From Allorhodopirellula heiligendammensis (GTDB lineage Bacteria > Planctomycetota > Planctomycetia > Pirellulales > Pirellulaceae), in the NCBI RefSeq assembly GCF_007860105.1, contig NZ_SJPU01000003.1:1-64000 (forward strand): a DNA stretch of 64,000 nt, given 5' to 3'. The position numbers and the translations under genes were made by a program. The notes beneath the pieces were generated by a model. It was not told the DNA's origin and did no database searches. It saw only the letters and a list, made by a program, of their open reading frames with translations. Below are positions 26,922 to 38,209 of this stretch, piece after piece (the stretch's first letter is position 1; every line of letters starts with the position of its first letter).

Positions 26922-27973
26922 GCGTCGACCTCCGCCGCGGATGCCGTGGTCACGACACCACTCGCCGGCGTGCCGGCGGCGACATGGTCACTCTCATCGC
27001 CGGCGTTTGCGACGGAGAGGAAGGCATCCTCAAGATCAGTCGCAACCTCCCTAAACTGGACGACAGTTTCGCCTTGACTGACCAGGTGGGACAGGAGCGG
27101 TGCAACTTCACGATCATTCAGGTGCGTTGAAAATCGGACCATCATCTCCGTCTTCGCACAGACCACGTCAGCGACATCGAAGAGGGCGTCGCCCGCGTGT
27201 TCCTGGAGCCAACGTCGAACAATCTCGCCCACTCGTTCCACTTGCTCATTTGATATCAGCATGATTTCAAATGTTCGTCGTTGCTGGACATCTCGCATGA
27301 TGTCATCGAGGGTCCCGAACGCCCGCAGTTTACCTTTGGTGATCATCGCGACGACGTTACAGATCCGCGCCAATTCCGGCAGGATATGACTTGTCACGAT
27401 GAGAGTCTTGCCCATATCGGACAGGCGTAACAACATCACCCGCATATCGATACGGGCTTGCGGATCGAGGCCGTTGGCGGGTTCGTCAAGAATCAATACT
27501 TGGGGGTCATGCATCAATGTTCGCGCGATCGCCACCCGCTGCTGCATGCCGCGGCTGAGCGCGTCGACATACAGGTCGTGCATGTACGTCGCGCCGGTGA
27601 TATCGAGAACTTCATCAATTCGCTTTATCCGCGGACTACGACCGATGCCGTACGCAGCGCCAAAGAAGTCGAGGTATTCACTCACGCGCATGTTGGGATA
27701 GGCACCGAAGTCGTCCGGCATGTAGCCGACGAGTCGTTTGATCTTGCGAGATTCGGTCAAGCAGTTGGCACCCGCGATCGTAGCGGTGCCACTGGTTGGT
27801 TTTGACAGTCCCACCAAGATTCGAATCGTCGTGGTCTTTCCAGCGCCATTGGGGCCGATGAAGCCGAGAATCTCCCCCTTGCCGACACGCATCGTCAACG
27901 AATCGAGCGCCGTAAAGTTTTCGTAACGCTTGGTCAAAGCGTTTGTTTCCACAACCGTTTCTGAGCTGCTCAC
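26918..27973 (-). CDS. ABC transporter ATP-binding protein
   Basis: The 351-residue ATPase shows the Walker A GPNGAGKTTTIR at about residues 39-50, the Q-loop VGYMPDDFG, the signature LSRGMQQRVAIARTL and the Walker B VLILDEPANGLDP. The C-terminal extension is typical of the ABC-2 drug/export class. GTG start. It lies 73 bp downstream of the 844-residue membrane protein and overlaps the permease downstream, so it powers this permease. Confidence 0.93.
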   Translation of the reverse strand: MSSSETVVETNALTKRYENFTALDSLTMRVGKGEILGFIGPNGAGKTTTIRILVGLSKPTSGTATIAGANCLTESRKIKRLVGYMPDDFGAYPNMRVSEYLDFFGAAYGIGRSPRIKRIDEVLDITGATYMHDLYVDALSRGMQQRVAIARTLMHDPQVLILDEPANGLDPQARIDMRVMLLRLSDMGKTLIVTSHILPELARICNVVAMITKGKLRAFGTLDDIMRDVQQRRTFEIMLISNEQVERVGEIVRRWLQEHAGDALFDVADVVCAKTEMMVRFSTHLNDREVAPLLSHLVSQGETVVQFREVATDLEDAFLSVANAGDESDHVAAGTPASGVVTTASAAEVDA

Positions 27974-28046
27974 GGCGAATTGATTCCTGGGGGATAGTCA
28001 GTGAGTTTTCGGTTTGGATTCCGAGCCGATGACGGATGAGCTTGAG

Positions 28047-30581
28047 TTATTGCATCGTCGCATCAAAGGCAACGTGGACATAGTCGATCTTCCATGTGCT
28101 GCGACTTGGGTCGCTCGCGGCCGGTACGTCTGCGGCCTCTTCCTGCGAGCGGGCTCGTTCTTGCTCGCTCTCAGAGACATCGAGCGATAGTACGAGCCCA
28201 CCTTGACCATTTAGCGTGAGCGCTTGAGGGTCGCGAATGTCAAATCGTATCAGTCCACTGGGGTCTTGTTCGCGATAGACGGGGTGGAACTCCCCGTCAA
28301 CGAGACTCTGCACGGTGAGTGTCCGCGAGGGAGCACTGATCTTGATGGTGACACTCGCGTGGTCAACCGTGCAGTGCAACAGGTTGCGAGGTATTGAACA
28401 CTGGATTTCTGTTTCACGCGGCTGACTCAACTCGAGCCACTGTCCGGTTTGAGCGTTGAAGATCGCGGTCATTCCTCGCGTGCCGGCATAGGGTTGGATA
28501 CGAACGAACGTCGCGGGCACGTGAAATCGGGTACCGCTCGTCGGCGGTGTTATATCAATGGGAACCGAGGCCAAAGCCGAACCACGGCGATCGAGGTCCT
28601 GATCAAAATGGGCCCCGGAATCGACCGGATCTGTCCACACCAACAGGATCGGGTCACTTCCAAATGGCGGTTTGTCGCTGTCGAGTAGTTTGCGGATCAG
28701 TTCCTGCCGCTCACGCTGCATATCGGAGACGATGGCTGACCGGATAAATTGGCCTGGCGATAGGACGCCATCGCGGTTGCTCGTCAACGTGTTCCGTTCG
28801 CCGGGGTCGAACTCCACGGCGAGCGAGGGCGCCGGGGCAGCGATCACGACAGCGTCTTCGCTTCGGTCTGCAGGCAGACCCACGACGCGACCTTGAAAAC
28901 CTTTCTCGGTAAAGGTCGCTTGGACGAGCCAGGGAGGCGATAGCTCGATGGCGGAGTGTGTCTGCAGGTGTTGTAGGACGCCGGGGGGCTGGTTGACGAA
29001 CAGCCATTGCGAACGACCGCTATCATCCCACTGCAACCGCCTGATCTCGCCACTGGCACCTGGATCGCGCAGTAGCGTTGTGCTGTCGGGAGAGGATGAA
29101 ATGTTGAGCGGACGCTCAGTTTGGCTGTACACCGCTGCTACCGATTGCAGGTTAACCACCGGATTGTTGGGAAGATTGCGAATGATCTGACTGATCGCGA
29201 CCGTTGAGGGTACCGAGCTGGTTTGCTGCCTGCCAATAACGATGAATGCACCCCCTGCAATCAAGGAGGCAACTGGAACTACGATCGCTAAATACTGCAA
29301 ACTCTGGCGTCTTGCCAACCAGAGTCCAGCCAAGATCATGACCAGCAGGTGCAGCCCGAGCAGTATGGCGATCAGGTAACGCTGAGGAATCGAATAGCCG
29401 ATTTCATCGTCGACGAATGCAGTCAATTCGGCGAGCGGTTGCGGAGCAACCTCCCGACCGACAAAGAATTGACTGGCGAACTTAACGTAGGTTTGCAGTG
29501 GCATGTTTTCTCGCACCCAGCCTCGGGCGCCCACCGTTGTCACGAACACGCTGCCACGGCCGACTCGTTTGCGGAATGCCGCTGGCCAACCATCGATCGT
29601 GCAGAGGACGGAGTCAGGCTCTGCGATCACGCGCAAGAAGTCGACCGGCCGCTCGGAACTCCACTCCTCGAGTATTCGGTCAGCTCCTCCAATCGATGGA
29701 TCGACCATGGCGTACTCGATGCGATTCAATGCCACCTGATCCACGACGCTATAGCACATCGCGTCGCCCAACAGCATGCGCGCTGCCTCGGGACTGACCC
29801 GATCTGCCATCAACCAGAGCTGGCCGCCGGCTTGGAGCCAGCTCTGCAATCGCGACAGGGACAGTGTGTCGTTGAGGATTCGATCGGAGGCGATGACGAT
29901 TTGGTCGACCGCGTCGAGGCCGACGGGCGAGGCGGGTAGAAAGTGGTCTGGGATGTGAATCAGCCCTTCGCCACTACTCGACCGCATCTCAACATCGCGT
30001 CCTGCGTTAACGGCGTCGGCAATGTCTTGGTTCTGCTCCTCAGAAATCGCGTCACCCGCAGTCGTCAGATCGAGCACGATGGCAGCCCGGGAACGCTCTT
30101 TAGATACCAGCAACGTGCGTGGAGTGCTCGGCATTCCGACGGCATCCTTCTGGAACTGTTCGGCACCATCGGCGGCGTGATGAATCTGCATCGACGAATA
30201 ATCAATAAGATTTTGGTCGAACGGAATCGTCGTTGGAATTTCAATGGGGAGCTGCGCCACACGCCGAGCGCGCGCCGGCAGCCACATCCGCCGCGCGTAC
30301 TGCACGTTGGATTCGGGATCGACGATCACCGCCATCGTCTCCTCCCGATCTTGTTCGGTTGGATTGGAGCCTCCGACCGAGAGCATCGCCCACCGGCCCG
30401 GCACCTGACGACGCAGTCCACCGGACGAGACACCGAGGTTGATGACGGCGTCCCCTTGAGAATGAGATTCCGCATCCACTGTCCCGTCAGCAGATGCCTC
30501 GATGGCTTGCACGGTCGCGGAGGTAGCAATGCATAGGACCGCCAAGCCGCAGGCGACTTGGAGCTTTACGAACAGGGACAT
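28047..30581 (-). CDS. Large membrane protein with extracytoplasmic domains, 844 aa
   Basis: A signal peptide (VACGLAVLCIATSATVQA) is followed by about 370 residues of soluble domain (SLSRLQSWLQAGGQLWLMADR resembles the glutamine-amidotransferase-like domain of exporter-linked GldG-type proteins), then two transmembrane segments at about 395-420 and 425-450 (YLIAILLGLHLLVMILAGLW). A C-terminal soluble half has no named domain. It sits directly after thiC (11 bp) and before the ABC genes, as the accessory partner of ABC-2 gliding/export systems often does. Confidence 0.65.
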   Translation of the reverse strand: MSLFVKLQVACGLAVLCIATSATVQAIEASADGTVDAESHSQGDAVINLGVSSGGLRRQVPGRWAMLSVGGSNPTEQDREETMAVIVDPESNVQYARRMWLPARARRVAQLPIEIPTTIPFDQNLIDYSSMQIHHAADGAEQFQKDAVGMPSTPRTLLVSKERSRAAIVLDLTTAGDAISEEQNQDIADAVNAGRDVEMRSSSGEGLIHIPDHFLPASPVGLDAVDQIVIASDRILNDTLSLSRLQSWLQAGGQLWLMADRVSPEAARMLLGDAMCYSVVDQVALNRIEYAMVDPSIGGADRILEEWSSERPVDFLRVIAEPDSVLCTIDGWPAAFRKRVGRGSVFVTTVGARGWVRENMPLQTYVKFASQFFVGREVAPQPLAELTAFVDDEIGYSIPQRYLIAILLGLHLLVMILAGLWLARRQSLQYLAIVVPVASLIAGGAFIVIGRQQTSSVPSTVAISQIIRNLPNNPVVNLQSVAAVYSQTERPLNISSSPDSTTLLRDPGASGEIRRLQWDDSGRSQWLFVNQPPGVLQHLQTHSAIELSPPWLVQATFTEKGFQGRVVGLPADRSEDAVVIAAPAPSLAVEFDPGERNTLTSNRDGVLSPGQFIRSAIVSDMQRERQELIRKLLDSDKPPFGSDPILLVWTDPVDSGAHFDQDLDRRGSALASVPIDITPPTSGTRFHVPATFVRIQPYAGTRGMTAIFNAQTGQWLELSQPRETEIQCSIPRNLLHCTVDHASVTIKISAPSRTLTVQSLVDGEFHPVYREQDPSGLIRFDIRDPQALTLNGQGGLVLSLDVSESEQERARSQEEAADVPAASDPSRSTWKIDYVHVAFDATMQ

Positions 30582-30592
30582 GGCTCGATCAC

Positions 30593-32002
<1,410 letters not shown>

Positions 32003-32117
32003 TCAGGCGTCGGTGCACGATGGCCGACAGCAGGTGGTTCACCAAGGCGTTCAAAGTCGTTTAGATCAACAGCCAGTTATACGGCAGCACGTCGGCAGCG
32101 AGTAGTCCCGCAGCAGG

Positions 32118-32582
32118 TCAGTCGGCTTCGAGGGCCAGAATTTTCTGCAGTCGTCGTGCATGTCGTTCGGCAGGGGTGTAGCGGGCAGCTAGGAACGATT
32201 GGATGATCTCGAATGCCAATTCGCTGCCGATAATGCGTCCGCCGATGCACAAGACGTTCATGTCGTCGTGCTCGACACCCTGGTGAGCGGAATAGGTGTC
32301 GTGGCAGATCGCGGCGCGGATGCCAGTGATTTTGTTCGCCGCGACACTGACCCCGACCCCGCTGCCGCAGATTAAAAGTCCGCGATCGGCTTGGCCGCTG
32401 ATGATCCGTTCAGCCACTTCAACGGCGAAATCGGGGTAATCGCAGGGTTCGACATCGTGTGTGCCACAGTCAATGAGATCGCTGACCTGTCCGCCAAAAT
32501 GTTTGATAACCTGCTCTTTGAGTGGGAAACCGGCGTGGTCGCCCCCGATGGCTAGACGTATGGGAGACTCGGAAGCAGACAT
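32118..32582 (-). CDS. rpiB: Ribose-5-phosphate isomerase B
   Basis: The 154-residue product from ATG 32582 interconverts ribose 5-phosphate and ribulose 5-phosphate in the pentose phosphate pathway. Motifs are LAIGGDHAGFPLKE, YPDFAVEVAE, LLICGSGVGVSVAANK with the active-site Cys, and DDMNVLCIGGRIIG. The upstream in-frame extension to 32792 lacks homology and is dropped. It may also serve allose or galactose-6-phosphate isomerisation (LacA/B share the fold), but the length and motifs fit RpiB. Confidence 0.93.
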   Translation of the reverse strand: MSASESPIRLAIGGDHAGFPLKEQVIKHFGGQVSDLIDCGTHDVEPCDYPDFAVEVAERIISGQADRGLLICGSGVGVSVAANKITGIRAAICHDTYSAHQGVEHDDMNVLCIGGRIIGSELAFEIIQSFLAARYTPAERHARRLQKILALEAD

Positions 32583-32853
32583 GGCTTGCGGGGGCAGAAG
32601 TGAGCAGGCGTGTGGAAAACGGCGTTTGGCCGACCTCGCAGAGGATATCCGTTGGAGGCCCAATTCGGCTAGGGTAGCATGTCCAACAGTAGCGACGGTC
32701 GCGGCGATCGCTTGGCAAATCGCTAACGTATGGCGCTGCCTTCGGTGGGTGGGACGTGGCCTGCAGCTGGAGGGTAGGCCGCTCTCAAACACGCACCGTT
32801 AACCTATTGGCCGCCGGACGCGAGTCGCTAGCCACAAATCACCAGTCGCTGGT

Positions 32854-34848
32854 TTAGACGCCGCCAGCGAGCGATCCGCCGCTCACCGAGGCTCGCTTCG
32901 CAGCGACCATCTCGCGAAATTGGACACGCAGATTTTTTAGCCAATACAACAGATACAGGTTGCCGACGACAGAGAGCAGTAACAACGCATTGAAGATTGG
33001 CTGGGCAGCGACTTGCTTGAGTTCGCCATCGAATTCGCCTGCTCCTGAACCTGCGGAGGTCGTCTGGTCGCCGAACCGGCCCCGGCCCAGTGCCCCATCC
33101 GAGGACGAGTCGAGGTCATCTTCGCCGCCCCGTGATCGTCCCTCGATCCGGCTTCCGGTTTCCGCATTGCGTGGGGCGCCGTTGATGCCACCGCTCATTC
33201 CGCCATTGAGCCCTGCAAGGTGCGAGTCGGGGTTTCGGGCGTCCGTATTTCTGGGGTAGCGATCCCGCTCGGAGCTGGCATCGGACAACCGATCGCGAGG
33301 TGGTTGTACGAGCGGTGTTGTCGAATGACTCCCGGCAGGCCGGTTGTCAGCGAACGGGCCGCCGGCGAAACCAGTGTTTTTCTGCACGCCATCGCGGAGG
33401 CTTCCTGGAGGTGTGTTGGATTCGGCGATCGAATCCACCGCCTTAATCAAATGCCCCTGTCGATCAACGCGTCGTCCATATTGGTCCAAGCGATAACCCT
33501 GCCGATCGACCGGGTAGCCCTCGGCGTCATAGCTGTAGCCGTTCTTGGGCAATCGTGAAGCCTGGGCGGCGCTGAGGTTGGGGTCGTAATCGAGTTCGCT
33601 GCTCGATGCGGTGGTTTGTCGAGTGTCGTCGGCGTAGGCAGATGAGCTGTATCCGCCGTTGGCACTCGGTGGATTGGGGCGACTCGTCGACGAGTTGACT
33701 GCCGATTGCAGCCCGGCAGGTAGCTGGCCGAAATTGCCGCCGGCGAACGCGCTTGCTGAACTTGAGGCGGGGCTCGTGGAGGGGCGACCGCGCGACCCAT
33801 TCAAGGCGTACCAATCTTCGTCGCGGGTCGTTGCGTTCAAAGGTGGTGTCGACGCAGGGCCACTGTAAGAGTTGGTCGACGACGTCGAGGCCGCCATGTT
33901 CGGTGGCAGAGAGCTTGATGAGGTCGGTGCCGCTCCATAGCCGGCGGAGCCTCCTGTCGCCGCCGAGGGTGATGAACTGGGCGGGGCACTGCCAAAACTG
34001 TTGGTCGATGCGTAGGGCGCCGTCGATGGGCCATTGGACGCTGGGGTCGGAGGCAGTGCTGACGTGCTGCTCTGCGTCAAACGATTTCTCGGATCGTCGG
34101 CGTTGTTGGGTGGCAGGACCGGGCCATACATCAATCCTTTGGCAGCGTCCTGAATGCCGTTGGTGGCAGACTGGAATTGTGAGTTCGCTGCATCGCCCAT
34201 CCGCTCAACGCCGGCGTTGAGGTTTTGCTGGATTTGTTGCCGGCTGGCTTCGGTGGTCGCGTTGAACTGTTGGGCGACGTTATTGGCCGCCTCACGGGCG
34301 GCCTGCTCTAGACTGCTGTTGTTGAACCCCGTGCTCGGAGGAGGCGCGCTGCCGTAACCGCTCGTGCCGTACCCTGAGCTGCCATATCCGGTGTTGGGAG
34401 GAGCACTGCTCGATGCTGGTGTCATGCCGAAGCCACCGGGCATATTCATGCCGCCGCTTTGGGGAGCTGGCTTCATCATTGCTGTGGGGGCCGATGCGCT
34501 CACTCCGATGGGGCGCAGGTCGGTGGGGTCGCCCATTGACGGGATCGGCATCGGGATTTGATCGGCCGCAGCAACGGCGTTGAAAGTGCCTGTTTCGACG
34601 TCTCGACGAGACAGGTAGTCAGGCGTGATGCGTGGCACATTGCCATTTCCCACCCGGATCACCACCTCACTGACGTGGCCTCGAACCTCGGCCGGGATTT
34701 GGCTGGAAATTTCCCCCGTGCGCGCTACCTGCTCCATCTTTTCAGGTGGAATCTGAATGATGTACTTCACGCCGTTCCCATTATCAGGCGTCCACCCATA
34801 GGTGATCCCGACGGTCGCAGCCATCAAAAGCATCACAGCGCCACTCAT
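32854..34848 (-). CDS. Ser/Gly/Pro-rich membrane-anchored protein of unknown function
   Basis: The 664-residue protein has a leader-like N-terminus (AVMLLMAATVGITYGW) and a structured first 100 residues (KYIIQIPPEKMEQVARTGEI, EVVIRVGNGNVP). A long Ser, Gly, Ala, Asn, Pro and Thr-rich low-complexity region lies at residues 110-600. One strong transmembrane helix lies near the end (ALLLLSVVGNLYLLYWL) with a short basic tail. No family is known to me; it may span the cell envelope. Confidence 0.6.
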   Translation of the reverse strand: MSGAVMLLMAATVGITYGWTPDNGNGVKYIIQIPPEKMEQVARTGEISSQIPAEVRGHVSEVVIRVGNGNVPRITPDYLSRRDVETGTFNAVAAADQIPMPIPSMGDPTDLRPIGVSASAPTAMMKPAPQSGGMNMPGGFGMTPASSSAPPNTGYGSSGYGTSGYGSAPPPSTGFNNSSLEQAAREAANNVAQQFNATTEASRQQIQQNLNAGVERMGDAANSQFQSATNGIQDAAKGLMYGPVLPPNNADDPRNRLTQSSTSALPPTPASNGPSTAPYASTNSFGSAPPSSSPSAATGGSAGYGAAPTSSSSLPPNMAASTSSTNSYSGPASTPPLNATTRDEDWYALNGSRGRPSTSPASSSASAFAGGNFGQLPAGLQSAVNSSTSRPNPPSANGGYSSSAYADDTRQTTASSSELDYDPNLSAAQASRLPKNGYSYDAEGYPVDRQGYRLDQYGRRVDRQGHLIKAVDSIAESNTPPGSLRDGVQKNTGFAGGPFADNRPAGSHSTTPLVQPPRDRLSDASSERDRYPRNTDARNPDSHLAGLNGGMSGGINGAPRNAETGSRIEGRSRGGEDDLDSSSDGALGRGRFGDQTTSAGSGAGEFDGELKQVAAQPIFNALLLLSVVGNLYLLYWLKNLRVQFREMVAAKRASVSGGSLAGGV

Positions 34849-35053
34849 GGCACAATCCTTTGCTGTGTTGAATGATTGGGACAGGCAAAGACAGCCCTTG
34901 CAGTCCCGATCGATACAGCCCGCCTTTTCATAAGGCAGCCCGCAGGTCGATCACCCGCCGAAGCGGGTTTCACGACACAATTTATCGCTCTGAGTGAATC
35001 CAGGTAAAGCCCGATCGTGGATGAAAATCGGAATTACCCGCGAGTTACTTGAT

Positions 35054-35752
35054 TCAGTGCCCGTAGTAGCGGGGTCGGGCTCGATACACGGGTCCGTAGT
35101 GCCGATGATGAACGTGAATAGGCTGCGGTGGAGGAGTCACGTAAACAGGTGTCTCGACGATGGTGGTCGTGGGAACTGCGTTGGCCCCAGCGATTTGGCT
35201 TCCCAGGGGAGCTTGCTGCATTGCCGAAATGACGGTTTCACTGACACCTTGTTCGTGCAGCGAGATGATGTCGGAGACGGCTGGCTGGCGCTGGACTCCC
35301 CGGGTAGAAATCTGATTCAAAATCACGTTCTGGCTCACGCCACTGCGGCTCATCGCAATCACATCGCTGTAGCTTACCGCGCCAGTGGGCACCTGTTGGG
35401 GAGCGTAGGTGGTGGCGGTCATCTGCTGCTGGACTTGGTATTGTCGCTGCTGGGCATACTGTTGGTTTCGATAGGCGACATCTTTATCGTTGGCATTACC
35501 CAGCAATCCACCGGCAACGATTCCCACGGCACCACCGATCGCGGCGCCGGCACCGGCTTTGTCACTGTTTTCGCCAATGATTGCCCCGGCAATTGCGCCC
35601 GTGAGTCCACCCAGCGTGGCCCCTCGCTGGGTGTTGTTTTGCGCTTGAACTTGAGTAGCTGGTCCACAGGCAAGGCACGTCAGAATCGCGACGACCGTGC
35701 CGAGACGACAACCGCGGCCGGAGCCAAACCAAGTCAGAGGATACGATGTCAT
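35054..35752 (-). CDS. Glycine-zipper surface protein
   Basis: The 232-residue product has a signal peptide ending near residue 37 (VAILTCLACGPATQVQA). A glycine-zipper two-helix segment lies at about residues 43-85 (GGLTGAIAGAIIGENS, GGAVGIVAGGLLGN). A Gln-rich middle follows, then two short helical repeats (SYSDVIAMSRSGVSQNVI, AVSDIISLHEQGVSETVI) and a His/Tyr/Pro-rich tail. Glycine zippers (2TM-type) insert in outer membranes. The cysteine at residue 29 (CLACG) might be a lipid site, but it is not a clear lipobox. Confidence 0.65.
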   Translation of the reverse strand: MTSYPLTWFGSGRGCRLGTVVAILTCLACGPATQVQAQNNTQRGATLGGLTGAIAGAIIGENSDKAGAGAAIGGAVGIVAGGLLGNANDKDVAYRNQQYAQQRQYQVQQQMTATTYAPQQVPTGAVSYSDVIAMSRSGVSQNVILNQISTRGVQRQPAVSDIISLHEQGVSETVISAMQQAPLGSQIAGANAVPTTTIVETPVYVTPPPQPIHVHHRHYGPVYRARPRYYGH

Positions 35753-35989
35753 TTTAGGTCTACCACAGGAGGCGAATATGAGCGGCCAGAGAAGTATTCC
35801 TTGTAGAATCGACGCGTGACGGGAATCAACCGCAATTATGTGCCGATTTTTCCGCTTGGGTTAATACCGTCGAGCTATCCGGCAGCAATTAATCCTGGTT
35901 TGGCAAGTCCTGAAACTTCACATGCCAGCGGCCGTTGGCTGCGTGAAAAACGAGCTTTCGATCTCGATATCCCAGCCGTGGCGGAACTG

Positions 35990-36763
35990 CTATCCCAGTC
36001 GTGGTGGAACTGGGAACTGAAGGGAGAACTTCGTGCCTCGATTGACTTCGCTTTGCACGCTGATGCGGCCACCGTGAGCCTCGATAATCTTTCGGGCTGT
36101 CGGCAGGCCTAGGCCCGAGCCACCATCCTTGGTGCTATAGAATGGCTCGAACATGTGCATCACGGTATTGTCGTCGACTCCGCCGCCCGTATCGATCAAG
36201 TCCAAGCTCACGCCGCTGCGATTGCTGTACGTTCGAGCCCACAATTGACCGCCGTCTGGCATCGCCTCCAGCGCATTCTTGACCAAATTCATCAGTGCGG
36301 ACTGCAATGAATCACTGTGCAGGCGGATCGAGGGAAGATCGGGATCGAGATACTGTTGTAGATCCACTTTCTGCGCGTCCGCTTGGGCCTGATAGGCACC
36401 GAGAACCTGTCGCACTTGGTCATTCAAGCTGCCTGAGACGAGATCGATGTGCCGCAACCGGGCGTAGCGGAGGAAATCTCGCAATAACGCTTCCATCCGC
36501 TCACACTGATCACGGACCATGTCGACACGAGGCAGACAGCGACGGCTCGCTGCGGTGTCGATTTCAACGAGATCCTCGCTCAGCAGCTCGATATTCATGT
36601 GAATGATCGAGAGCGGATTTTTGATTTCATGGGCCAACGACCCCGCCAGCTCCGCGAGTTCCTCGTACTGGCCCTGGACCTCGTCCATTGCCGCCTGATG
36701 TCGTGCGGCATCTTTAGCACGGTCATCGATGCGAGTGTGCGGCTCGGAGGGGGGAGGCGTCAT
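35990..36763 (-). CDS. Sensor histidine kinase, soluble
   Basis: ATG 36763 gives 257 residues. The HisKA domain has the phosphorylated His at about 45 in SLAHEIKNPLS. The HATPase has the N box (MNLVKNALEAMPDGG), G1 (DTGGGVDD), the F box (FEPFYSTK) and G2 (GSGLGLPTA). There is no transmembrane helix or sensor domain, so the input is cytoplasmic or comes from another protein; NtrB-like kinases share this core. No response regulator gene lies beside it. It is divergent to dapL. Confidence 0.85.
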   Translation of the reverse strand: MTPPPSEPHTRIDDRAKDAARHQAAMDEVQGQYEELAELAGSLAHEIKNPLSIIHMNIELLSEDLVEIDTAASRRCLPRVDMVRDQCERMEALLRDFLRYARLRHIDLVSGSLNDQVRQVLGAYQAQADAQKVDLQQYLDPDLPSIRLHSDSLQSALMNLVKNALEAMPDGGQLWARTYSNRSGVSLDLIDTGGGVDDNTVMHMFEPFYSTKDGGSGLGLPTARKIIEAHGGRISVQSEVNRGTKFSLQFPVPPRLG

Positions 36764-36940
36764 CAGATCGATTCGGAGTGTAGCTGGTGGCTGCTTGATT
36801 CTTGGCGGCGTAGAAATCCTGCTGCGAATTGTAGCGTGTGCTCGTTTGCCTGGCGTCACCCTCGACGAATTTCCCGCTCCCGACTACAACTATTACCCGT
36901 CGAACTCCCCACTTTCCCCTCTTGCAACTTTCCTCTGCCC

Positions 36941-38209
36941 ATGTCGACTGCTGCCGCAACTCAGCCTGAAACGAACGATCCCTACATCCAATCCCTATTC
37001 GCGGAGCGAATCGGTGGGGCGAAGTACGGCAAGGGAACAGAGATTTACAAATTCGAGAAGATCAAGCGTGCCAAGCGTAAAGCTCTTGCGGATCATCCCG
37101 ATCGGCAATTGCTCGATTTCGGTATTGGCGAGAACGATTCGATGGCCCCCGAAAGCGTCCGTCAGACGATGGGGCAGGAGATCAACCGCCTGGAAAATCG
37201 CGGCTACGCTGATAATGGCGTCGCCGAGTACAAACAGGCAGCTGCGAGGTTCATGCAGCGCAACTTTGGTGTCCAGCTCGATCCCACTACCCAGATCAAC
37301 CACTGCATCGGCAGCAAGCCGGCCTACGCGATGCTGCCTGCCTGTTTCATCAATCCCGGTGACATCACGATGATGACCGTTCCCGGTTATCCCGTTGCCG
37401 GCACACATACTCGCTACTACGGCGGCGATGTCTACAAGCTACCTCTGCTCGCTGAGAACAACTTTCTGCCCGATCTCGATGCGATCCCCGACGATATCTA
37501 TCGCCGTACGAAGTTGATGATTTTGAATTACCCCAACTCGCCAACTGGGGGTACCGCTCCGGCGGAGTTCTTCGCCAAGGTAGTCGAACTGGCCAAGGAA
37601 AAGGAATTTGTCGTCGTCAATGATGCCGCGCACATCATGCTGACGTTTGATGGCAAACCATACAGTTTCCTGGAGACACCGGGTGCGCTCGATGTCGGAG
37701 TCGAAGTCCACTCGATGAGTAAGGGCTACGACATGATTGGCTGGCGGATGGGATTTGTAGCTGGGCACCCACTCGTCGTTCAAGCCTTCGCCGATGTGAA
37801 GGACAACAGCGACAGCGGGCAGTTCATCGCGACACAGAAAGCCGCTGCCGCTGCACTTGATGACGATTCGATTCCCACGGCCATTCGTGCCAAGTATCGC
37901 CGCCGGATGGAAAAGCTTGTCGCGGTCTTGAACGACGCTGGCTTCGAGGCCTCGATGCCTGGTGGTACGTACTTCTTGTACACGACATCACCAACGGCGA
38001 CCGCCTCGGGTGAAACGTTTGCGGCCGCTGAGGATGCGACGCGATTCCTGATCGAAGAGCTCGGCATCGTGACCGTGCCCTGGGACGATGCCGGTTCGTT
38101 CCTTCGATTCAGCGTCACGTACATGGCCGAAGACGAAGCGGCGGAGGATGCCTTGATGGCCGAGACCGCCAAGCGTCTGGCCGGAGCCGGGCTGCAATGG
38201 AAGTCCTAG
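36941..38209 (+). CDS. dapL: LL-diaminopimelate aminotransferase
   Basis: This 422-residue PLP enzyme of fold type I makes LL-diaminopimelate directly from tetrahydrodipicolinate, a step in lysine and cell wall synthesis known in plants, chlamydiae and planctomycetes. Diagnostic strings are GKGTEIYKFEKIKRAKR, GIGENDSMAPESV, ENRGYADNGVAEYK, MILNYPNSPTGG and the PLP lysine in HSMSKGYDMIGWR. The frame opens far upstream, but ATG 36941 is the only start that fits the family. The stop overlaps aroC by 13 bp. Confidence 0.83.
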   Translation: MSTAAATQPETNDPYIQSLFAERIGGAKYGKGTEIYKFEKIKRAKRKALADHPDRQLLDFGIGENDSMAPESVRQTMGQEINRLENRGYADNGVAEYKQAAARFMQRNFGVQLDPTTQINHCIGSKPAYAMLPACFINPGDITMMTVPGYPVAGTHTRYYGGDVYKLPLLAENNFLPDLDAIPDDIYRRTKLMILNYPNSPTGGTAPAEFFAKVVELAKEKEFVVVNDAAHIMLTFDGKPYSFLETPGALDVGVEVHSMSKGYDMIGWRMGFVAGHPLVVQAFADVKDNSDSGQFIATQKAAAAALDDDSIPTAIRAKYRRRMEKLVAVLNDAGFEASMPGGTYFLYTTSPTATASGETFAAAEDATRFLIEELGIVTVPWDDAGSFLRFSVTYMAEDEAAEDALMAETAKRLAGAGLQWKS

